From Owenia fusiformis (taxonomy: Eukaryota > Annelida > Polychaeta > Sabellida > Oweniidae): 64,000 bases of DNA. Within the stretch, counting starts at the first letter, position 1. Every line of letters begins with the position of its first letter. Shown here one piece after another: positions 56,100 to 64,000 of the stretch. Both the position numbers and the translations under genes were made by a program. A model generated the notes under the pieces. The model made no database searches, was not told where the DNA came from, and worked only from the letters and a program-made list of their open reading frames with translations. The stretch is from the NCBI GenBank assembly GCA_903813345.2, contig CAIIXF020000007.1, forward strand, positions 37,966,759-38,030,758, read 5' to 3'.

Positions 56100-57640
56100 A
56101 TACAATTGATCATATTCCTAGTAGTAAGCATGTCTATGCTGTTGACAAGAATAGTGCTGGATCCTACCATATCAATAAAAGTCTAAAAAAGGGATTTTGT
56201 AATACTTGTATATCGATCACTTAGCAACACTTCATTAAAACTTCCAAGATTGTACTTTTATTGAACTCTTATTGCTTCTAATCTTGGATAATCTCAGATC
56301 CTATTTTTGAAAAAAAAAAACAATTTTGAACTTTTTATGAATGGTGTTTGGTGGTTGGCATTCAGTGGTTCGTGTTTGGCATTTGGCATCTGTAACAAAT
56401 GGCAAGTGATGACATTTTGCATGTTAATGGCATGTTAATACTTTTCACACCCACCTCACAATGAGTGCTTAGTTACCATTGGATTGAGCCTATTACCATA
56501 CATATACTAGTAGGTTAACATAAAACATGTTAAAATAATGCCTAGTATATCATATGGCAGAATTGTCCCTACTTCAATAAGAATAAGTAATGCTACAATG
56601 CTCTCTGACAGAACACCTTGGGAATTAACGAGTGTAAAATTACGTTGAACAATAGTAAATTACATTCTGTTCTAAGCATTATTTATATGAAATGAGGACG
56701 TTGATTTGTTATTATGATTCTCATGCGTGCAGAAAATTTCCAAAGAAATTGCCTTGGGGCTCTAAACTTATATTATATTATTTATAGTTATGCTAGTATT
56801 TGTTATCATTAAGTTTGGAACTAGCAACACTGTTTAGATATTAAGTCACAAACCAGTTTTACAGACCTGTATATACAATTAGATAGTTCTGTGACTATTG
56901 CATACTTAAGGTAGTCTGTGGCTGAATGGTGAAATCTGTTTACTGGTTTTTAAGTTATCAAACTTGTTATTATGTGCAATTAGGTCATCCCACTCTGTCT
57001 ACCTTGAGTCAAACCTTGGTAGAATATTTGAATTAAGCTGTTTTTTCAAATAAAGTTGCTATACCATTAGTATATATTCACTGTATAGGAGTATACTGGT
57101 ACGTACTGTAAATATTGTTTTGTAGGGGAAAATAAACACTTAGAAAGAATTCAGCTATGATAAGTTTCATTTTAGGTCTTCAAGTAACTAAATTAAAGAG
57201 AGAATCAGATCTAGCATACCCTGCGTGCAGAGTCTAGTTAAACTACAAGACGAAGCTCTCTTTTAAGAAGTGAAGTCAAACGAATGCAAGCAGCTCAACA
57301 AAAAAATTGTTTAAATTTTAGAATATTTTTGGCTCATGTCATTCCTTGTCATGTCTATTTTCTTAGAATCACAAAAGTGCATACTTCATTCCAGGAAAAC
57401 TCAAGATTTTCAGTTATGTTCTATAAGAATGATTACCATTCTTATTATTTTGGAACAATTTAATCATTTTTCTCCCATTTTTGCACTTTGATTCCATTAT
57501 AATTTCATCAATTTTTAATACATCATGAATCTTTTTGGAGATATTGTATTTGAGATTGTAAGGAATAGATTGGTAGGTGAATTGTACATGTTGCTTGTAA
57601 TTTTGTCACCCCCATAGATCTGATTCTGCCTTTAAGTACA
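56100..57640. other. No gene seen; dispersed repeat at 56335-56430
   Basis: 56335-56430 is copy 5 of the GTAACAAATGGCAGGTGACA family. 57208-57291 carries CCCTGCGTGCAGAGTCTAG + AAGCTCTCTTTTAAGAAGTG, which recurs at 61092-61180. The rest shows no exon. Confidence 0.5.
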
Positions 57641-57650
57641 CATAAAAACA

Positions 57651-57742
57651 AATTAACCCAGAATTCAAAGATGTGTCAGTCGTCCATGCAAATATGAACC
57701 TAAGGTTGATTTTTTGAATTCATCTTTGAATTCTGGGTAATT
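57651..57742. repeat. Short inverted repeat (hairpin) upstream of exon C
   Basis: AATTAACCCAGAATTCAAAG ATG (57651-57673) and its inverse CATCTTTGAATTCTGGGTAATT (57721-57742, first 20 bases shown plus TT) pair over ~22 bp around a ~47-bp loop. It sits ~70 bp upstream of the acceptor at 57811. It may be a tiny MITE. Confidence 0.75.
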
Positions 57743-57811
57743 CCCCCCTCTCTCAGTATTAAGCATGGAAAATGTAATTTTTAAATTCTTAAAATTCCCT
57801 CATGCTTCCAG

Positions 57812-57989
57812 GTAGTTCTATTCGAGGGATGGGGGCACGGTGCCGCAGTAGCCACAGTAGCGCTGCATCATCACGGTCCAACAGTCGCCTCAGTATAGAA
57901 GAGGAATCCTGCCTCTCTAGCCTCAACCTCACGGTTGATAAACTGAAGAATATAGACACTCCGGAGGCGTCTCATCTTTGCTCACTCAG
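57812..57989 (+). CDS. Gene model exon C: Ser/Arg-rich, start of a possible LRR
   Basis: An acceptor (CATGCTTCCAG) and a near-consensus donor (CACTCAG|GTATGT at 57990) bound 178 bp. The frame enters after two bases and exits with two left over. It encodes SSIRGMGARCRSSHSSAASS and RSNSRLSIEEES, a Ser/Arg-rich linker, then LSSLNLTVDKLKNID, fitting the leucine-rich-repeat core LxxLxLxxNxLxxI with Asp at the Asn place. A second LCSL follows 21 residues after LSSL, close to the 22-residue period of SDS22-type repeats. One repeat is thin evidence. It is the least AT-rich stretch nearby and the strongest coding signal in the window. The family is not identified. Confidence 0.7.
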
Positions 57990-58830
57990 GTATGTGACCA
58001 TTGTTCATTGTTCATTGTTTTTGTGAGTATGTTAACATTATTCATTTTGGTCATATCAGGTATGTTACCAGTGGTCATTTTGACTGAATCAGGTATGTGA
58101 CCAATGTTTAATCTGATTTATAATGTATGTTACCATTGGTCATTTTGATTGTGTAAGGTGTGTTTCATTTGTATCAGGTATGTAACCATTGGTCATTTTG
58201 ATTGTGTAAGGTGTGTTTCATTTGTATCAGGTATGTTACCATTGGTCATTTTGATAGTGTAAGGTGTGTTTCAATTGTATCAGGTATGTTACCATTGGTC
58301 ATTTTGATTGTGTAAGGTGTGTTTCATTTGTATCAGGTATGTTACCATTGGTCATTTTGATTGTGTAAGGTGTGTTTCATTTGTATCAGGTATGTTACCA
58401 TTGGTCATTTTGATAGTGTAAGATGTGTTTCATTTGTATCAGGTATGTTACCATTGGTCATTTTGATTGTGTACGGTGTGTTTCATTTGTATCAGGTATG
58501 TTACCATTGGTCATTTTGATTGTGTACGGTGTGTTTCATTTGTATCAGGTATGTTACCATTGGTCATTTTGATAGTGTAAGATGTGTTTCATTTGTATCA
58601 GGTATGTTACCATTGGTCATTTTGATAGTGTAAGATGTGTTTCATTTGTATCAGGTATGTTACCATTGGTCATTTTGATAGTGTAAGGTATGTTTCATTT
58701 ATATCAGGTATGTTACCATTGGTCATTTTGATTGTGTAAGGTGTGTTTCATTTGTATCAGGTATGTTACCATTGGTCATTTTGATAGTGTAAGGCGTGTT
58801 TCAATTGTATCAGGTATGTTACCAATGGTC
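57990..58830 (+). repeat. 53-bp intronic minisatellite repeating an AG|GTATGT junction
   Basis: Starting from the exon C donor, two sub-units of 33 bp (GTATGTTACCATTGGTCATT...GTGTAAG) and 20 bp (GTGTGTTTCATTTGTATCAG) make a 53-bp unit. It is regular from about 58130 to 58820. TCAGGTATGT occurs 15 times (first near 58056), in sense orientation. Each is preceded by TTTCATTTGTA, a modest pyrimidine-rich acceptor-like tract, so each junction resembles an acceptor fused to a donor. Confidence 0.9.
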
Positions 58831-58839
58831 ATTTTTTAT

Positions 58840-59560
58840 ATAAGGCATGTTAACATCATTAATTTTGATTATATCAAATATGCTACCAATTGTCATTTTA
58901 ATTGTATCATAGTATTATGTATCAAAATACTCTGAGTTATCTAGATTATTTCTGCTCACATGCAACCTACTCCAAATAATGTAGTATGCTAAAGTGCATT
59001 GATGTACATTTAATTAAATGGATTGAAATTGCTACAAAGGCACTTGCTGTTCTACTAATTATGGATCTCCCCTCGTATAAGTCCATGTCGTTGGTGATAT
59101 ATAAACTTAGAAGATATTTGATAGTTATCATGATCAAATTAAGAATGAGATAGATGATATCAACTGTAATTAAAATGATTTATCAATAGAATACTTATTG
59201 ATCTGTAAGCCCCCAATGAAAAATTCATATTCAAACAGATAAATACTACGATAAGAAAATAATTTATCGTGTTGAATGCATCGCATCTTATATTGGAAAG
59301 AAATATGGTCAGAATATTAAGTCACTAATTGTTAAGATTGAATAACATTAGAAGTCTCCATGACATGAAATCTAATCTGTATTATTTGATTATAGTAAAT
59401 TGCAATTCTCACATGGATTGGTTAAACGCTTACGTAATGTTGTGTTACTGGCGCTTTATGCTGCAGTTTTGGTAGTCAAAGTAAAAAAAAGTACTAAGAA
59501 AACGGAATCACACTCAAAGTGCAAGATAACTACCAGTAAAACCGGATATAGTCCAAGAAA
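58840..59560. other. No gene seen
   Basis: Intron-like sequence; the open frame at 59400-59597 runs into the next array and has no splice context. Confidence 0.45.
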
Positions 59561-59569
59561 TGGTGTAAC

Positions 59570-60640
59570 ACCCAATGTCTTAGAAAGGTACCAATAAAAT
59601 GGAAACACCAATAATCATCGAGAAGTACCAATTCAATGGATATACCCAAACTCCAAGAAAAGTATGAATAAAATAGATATTCCCGAAATCCTTGAAAAGT
59701 ACTTATAAAGTAGATACACCCAAAGATCTTGAAAAGTACCAGTAAAACGGATACACCTATAGTCATAGAAAAGTACTTATAAAATGAATTCATCCAAAGC
59801 CCTAGAAAAGTACCAATAAAATGAATACACCTATAGTCATAGAAAAGTACTTATAAAATGAATTCATCCAAAGCCCTAGAAAAGTACCAATAAAATGAAT
59901 ACACCTATAGTCATAGAAAAGTACTTATAAATGAATTTACCCAAAGCCCTAGAAAAGTACCAATAAAATGGATACACCTATAGTCATAGAAAAGTACTTA
60001 TAAAATGAATTCATCCAAAGCCTTAGAAAAGTACCAGTAAAACGGATACACCTATAGTCATAGAAAAGTACTTATAAAATGAATTCATCCAAAGCCCTAG
60101 AAAATTACCAATAAAATGGATACACCTATAGTCATAGAAAAGTACTTATAAATGAATTTACCCAAAGCCCTAGAAAAGTACCAATAAAATGGATACACCT
60201 ATAGTCATAGAAAAGTAACAATAAAACGGATACACCTATAGTCATAGAAAAGTACTTATAAAATGAATTTATCCAAAGCCCTGGAAAAGTACCAATAAAA
60301 TGGATACACCTATAGTCATAGAAAAGTACCAATAAAACGGATACACCTATAGTCATAGAAAAGTACTTATAAAATGAATTTATCCAAAGCCCTAGAAAAT
60401 TACCAATAAAACGGATACACCTATAGTCATAGAAAAGTACTTATAAAATGAATTTATCCAAAGCCCTGGAAAAGTACCAATAAAATGGATACACCTATAG
60501 TCATAGAAAAGTACCAATAAAATGGATACACCTATAGTCATAGAAAAGTACTTATAAATGAATTCATCCAAAGCCCTGGAAAAGTACCAATAAAATGGAT
60601 ACACCTATAGTCATAGAAAAGTACCAATAAAAAGATTACC
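59570..60640 (+). repeat. 74-bp (2 x 37) tandem array, ~14 copies
   Basis: Two related 37-bp units alternate: AGAAAAGTACTTATAAAATG + AATTCATCCAAAGCCCT and AGAAAAGTACCAATAAAATG + GATACACCTATAGTCAT. Occasional loss or doubling of a 37-bp unit (about 60217, 60327, 60509) breaks the alternation. Minus-strand frames are by-products. Confidence 0.9.
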
Positions 60641-60644
60641 AATG

Positions 60645-61780
60645 AATATATCCAAAGTCAAAGAAACCTTGTATAAAGCGATTAAATATTTTGCTCTCTT
60701 AATTGTGGTACTAGTCTGGGGCAGACGTGTTAATCGTCTCGGGATGTGTTCTTTAAAACTGAATGACAGTTTTAATAAATGTCCCTAATTTTCCACAGAA
60801 TTGATACAGAAAAAAATACTTTTTATTTTTTCTATGTATTTATATTAACCTAGAAAAACGTTAATGTGTGCTACTACTTAGTTCATATGTTCTAAAGATG
60901 GACACTTATCAAAGTGTTCCTATGATATTATGTTGCAACAGTTTTCCAGTGTATACTCCTACCTTAATTAAAGAGATTTTCAAAAAGGGTCAAAGTAGCC
61001 TCGAGTGTTTTTCTTAATAATATGTCTGACCAAACTGACATAATAGAAATGATGCCGAATGAGTCCCATTGGCATGGCCTTAAATAGCATATCCTACCCT
61101 GCGTGCAGAGTCTAGTTAAACTACACAAAGACGAAGACGAAGCTCTCTTTTAAGAAGTGAAGTCAAACGAATGCAAAGGGTAAGCATCTCCAATCATCCA
61201 AATCATAAGTTATGATGTAACAAAAACTAGTCTCCTAATATTTTATTAGAAATCGAAGCATGCAGTAAATAAACACTCTGACCAAGCCATGATTCAACTT
61301 TTAATGATTAATGATTCTAAAAACATACTTTTTATCGGAAAGAACACCATCATAAGTTATTTAAACAGCGTGTTACAGTGTTTTGGATTCCAATATACAG
61401 AGCAGCCTTGCTATTTGTGCCATAGGACGCAAGATTTTACATATTTTAATAGGTTTATCACTAAATCCAGGTGATTAGTGTGTCTGTCTTTCTGGTAGAT
61501 CCACAGTTAGCAATCCGATATTTAATGAAATAGATAATATTTTTCAAATTCTTATGTGAATATTTTCTTATTTATAGAATTCATAGTTCAAATTGGGGTT
61601 TTACATATTTTTTTATTTTAATAGTGATTAGTGCGTTTGCCTTTCATATCGATACATTATGATGTATTAAGAGGCTGGGGGCGGGGGGAGGGTAATACAT
61701 CTCACTTATCCAAGTATTAATATGTGTTTTGTGAAGTTGCTCCACAAATGTTTACACTTTGAAAATGTTAGTTATTGAGT
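60645..61780. other. No gene seen; shared block at 61092-61180
   Basis: 61092-61180 repeats the 57208-57291 block (CCCTGCGTGCAGAGTCTAG, GTGAAGTCAAACGAATGCAA). The 61-codon frame at 61289-61474 has two Cys pairs but no splice support. A G-run lies at 61676-61691. Confidence 0.4.
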
Positions 61781-61789
61781 TTCATATTC

Positions 61790-62140
61790 TGGGGGATTAA
61801 AATGCAAGTCTGGTGGTCTGGGGGATTGAAATGCAAGTCTGATGATCTGGGGGATTCAAATGCTAGTCTAATGATCTGGGGATTGAAATGCAAGTCTGAT
61901 GATCTGGGGGATTAAAATGCAATGGTCTGTTGGATTAAAGTACAAGTCTGATGTTCTGGGAGATTAAAATGCAGGGATTGAAATGCAAGTATAATATTCT
62001 GTGGGATTGAAATGCAAGTCTGATGATCTGGGGATTACAATGCAATGATCTGTGGAATTGAAGTACAAATCTGATGTTCTGGGGGATTAAAGTACAAGTC
62101 TGGTATTAAGGGAGATTAAAATTCAAATCTGATTTTCTTT
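61790..62140 (+). repeat. ~34-bp GGGGGATTGAAATGCAAGTC array, ~10 copies
   Basis: Units of CTGGGGGATTGAAATGCAAG + TCTGATGAT repeat with deletions and drift. Confidence 0.8.
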
Positions 62141-62737
62141 CTCAATTTAATTGGTTCCTTATAATTATGGAATTAGTCAATATATATCTAAAAATCACAG
62201 TTCCTAGATGCTCATTATTTGTACAGTCTTTAAATGACCCTGACTGCGTACAAATCTGACAAAGATCTTTAGCGAATTTCACCTTGATTGTTCAATCCCG
62301 ACTTGGGGAGAATATGGAGAATAGAAGGCTTTCTAGTAATATCACAAACTCTGAGTGATGAGTGATTTGGGAAATGAAGACTACAGCTCCTTTCATTTGT
62401 ATAATAGAATAAAAGTGACAAATTCACTCTCTGGTTCACTAATTTGTACAATTCCAAAATGAAATTGGCAGTCCGATGAACTACCGAGTTGCCAATATTT
62501 ATAATATATGGCTTGGTAGTTAGTTTATCTATGGTATGGCTGTCTCTATCATGGATATATTGCAATTTTGGGATTGCTTAAGCCAGATTCCAATATTTAT
62601 AACATGAGATGGAACTTGAGTATCTATGTCTCCAGTAGAAATTGCCATTTTGGGATGAGATTGCCTTTTTATTTTCATTAAGTCAGTATGCAGACCCTAG
62701 GAGGTCATAAAGAAACCCCCTCCGACTTCCTAACCCC

Positions 62738-62965
62738 CCCCCCATCCATATTTTACACAAAAAATTGATAAACATAAAAATAAGATAATGAATGAAGGCT
62801 TAATACATAGTATATCCAATGACAATAAATGTTATTCATGATCGGGCATCTTTTAACCCCCCACCCATATTTTACACAAAAATTGTAAACATAAAATAAG
62901 ACAATGAATGAATGACGGCTTAATACATAGTATATCCAATGACAATAAATTTTATTCATGATCGG
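62738..62965 (+). repeat. ~110-bp direct duplication
   Basis: CCATATTTTACACAAAAA through ATTCATGATCGGG occurs twice in succession, each led by a C-run. Minus-strand frames result from it. Confidence 0.8.
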
Positions 62966-63049
62966 GTCATCTTCAGAACAGAGAGTGTCAGCTCGGTATA
63001 AAATCTAATAGCTAGTTTTCTGCTTCAACTGTTGTCTTTCCTTCCCCAG

Positions 63050-63110
63050 CAAATTACACCATTACCCATACGATAAATCACAACCCGTAGACAGCGATTT
63101 TCCTCTTTAG
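63050..63110 (+). CDS. Gene model exon D: possible terminal exon
   Basis: A strong acceptor (GTTGTCTTTCCTTCCCCAG) precedes 61 bp. Entered after one base, as exon C requires, it reads KLHHYPYDKSQPVDSDFPL and stops at TAG (63108). With exons A-C this closes a 155-residue frame. It could instead be an internal exon or chance: another frame entered after two bases is open for 12 codons. No AATAAA lies close downstream. The junction codon would be AGC (Ser). If true, the LRR-like turn is the last one, which argues against a full LRR domain. Confidence 0.35.
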
Positions 63111-64000
63111 TCTACTTCATTCACAAATGCCCTCCCATATGTGTATTCAAGACTTTGATGTTCTGCACTGATGACGTGGTAGTCAGTATGTGGATTTTAC
63201 CGTGGGTCGTTTTAACTTCCAAATTTATTTTCGTAATACCTGATTTTAGTATTATTTTCTTCATCAGAGTTGTGCTTAATGCTAGTGTGGAATCTGAGGA
63301 AATTAAATCATTTCTTAAAATGAAATTGTTTCCACATAAATGCTCATTTGAGTGACACAATGCATTATGAGATGAATAATATGAGAATATACAACAAATT
63401 GAGGGGTTTGTCAGCCATGTTTGTATTTTAATGTCAAGGTCATGTGTTTTAGTCACTAGAGGGTGCTGAATTTAAAACAGATTTATCATTGTTTCAAATC
63501 AGATTTGATTACAAAGAAATTGATAATTTAGAAATTTATAAATTAGCAAAATTAAAATAATGGTTCAGGATCTGAGATGATAATTAACAGAAAATATTTT
63601 TAGTGCTACACTATTATAGTGCTCTCTTCAATTATACGTCAGAATATATATTAACACACTGTATTTAGGTGTGTATTTTTATGAACTTCACTGGTGTCGA
63701 AGTGCAAATTTTATCTTGGAAAAGTAGCACATAAATAACATATGTGTGGAAAACAATGTTTATAAATTGCAATAAAATCACAAAATTGCTTGGAGATAAT
63801 TTTGCGAAGACAAGCTAACTGTGATACCCATTCTCGAAATGAATAAAAACAGAACAAAGTACACATTAGGAACATAAATTCTTACTTAATTATTACTGTG
63901 CAAACTAAATCCTCATTTTTCCATCGATTGGTTCATTGTTCCATGTGTCCTTTGAAGGACGCGAGAAAACCTAACGTGACATATACTCAGTTTGAAACAA
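63111..64000. other. No gene recognised
   Basis: Both strands are open for 66-111 codons over 63121-63456, but neither frame has recognisable motifs and they overlap. If exon D is terminal, the proximal part would be 3' untranslated sequence. No further feature is supported. Confidence 0.4.

Noticed and set aside
63121-63456. Minus-strand 111-codon gene
   Set aside because: The + strand is open over the same stretch, no motif is recognisable, and there is no splice or promoter context.
1-64000. LTR retrotransposon, LINE or viral insertion
   Set aside because: I looked for reverse transcriptase, integrase and protease motifs in the translated frames and saw none; only DNA-transposon ends and one mariner remnant are supported.

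Overview
This is a window of animal nuclear DNA, most likely from a marine invertebrate; I cannot name the species. It is visibly AT-rich. It has no closely packed genes, ribosome-binding sites or operons. The few coding signals are short stretches bounded by AG acceptors and GT donors and separated by introns of 5-24 kb. Everything else is minisatellite arrays and small terminal-inverted-repeat (TIR) transposons without transposase genes. Nothing in it looks bacterial, phage or viral.

Gene content. The best-supported gene is on the + strand. It is a chain of short exons at 19410-19551, 43340-43426, 57812-57989 and possibly 63050-63110. The phases join without a break (1/1, 1/1, 2/2) and, if all four are used, give 155 codons plus a stop. 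The predicted protein starts with an acidic and then basic stretch (KRPR, possibly a nuclear localisation signal). A charged disordered piece and a Ser/Arg-rich piece follow, then one turn fitting the leucine-rich-repeat pattern LxxLxLxxDxLxxI. I do not recognise the family. Weaker isolated exon-like stretches lie at 4714-4882, 9527-9608 and 36954-37059 (+). A promoter/first-exon-like stretch with two CCAAT boxes lies on the minus strand at 54041-54121.

Transposons. Families recognisable from their ends include: a ~205-bp CAGTG...CACTG element (8 copies, 5-bp target duplications); pogo/Tigger-like elements with CAGTAAAACCTGTC ends and TA duplications (many copies); two mariner-type elements, one still carrying the degraded 3' end of a transposase; a piggyBac-type element flanked by TTAA; two families ending in GGATCCGCCAGTG and GGCTACGGGCCTG; several single-copy elements; and a 1,019-bp element (28993-30011) with ~220-bp arms, a GCTTT duplication and a tRNA-like sequence inside.

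Tandem arrays. At least 25 arrays with units from 12 to ~160 bp occupy a large share of the window. Three stand out. The array at 58050-58830 repeats an AG|GTATGT junction 15 times, starting just downstream of the real splice donor of exon 57812-57989. The 157-bp array at 45767-47515 and the 25-bp array at 48968-49420 both appear to have grown out of the TIR of the pogo-like family. The 81-bp array at 15057-16190 stays open for 407 codons, but this follows from its unit length and is not evidence of a gene.

Region by region. 1-19 kb: exon-like fragments, ~67-bp and 81-bp arrays, several TIR elements. 19-43 kb: intron 1 of the gene model, with the 1-kb long-TIR element and 45-, 39-, 83- and 18-bp arrays. 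43-58 kb: intron 2, with the pogo-derived satellites, the mariner remnant and a 25-bp GTTAACTTTAGGTC array. 58-64 kb: intron 3, with the splice-junction minisatellite and a 74-bp array, then the possible last exon.
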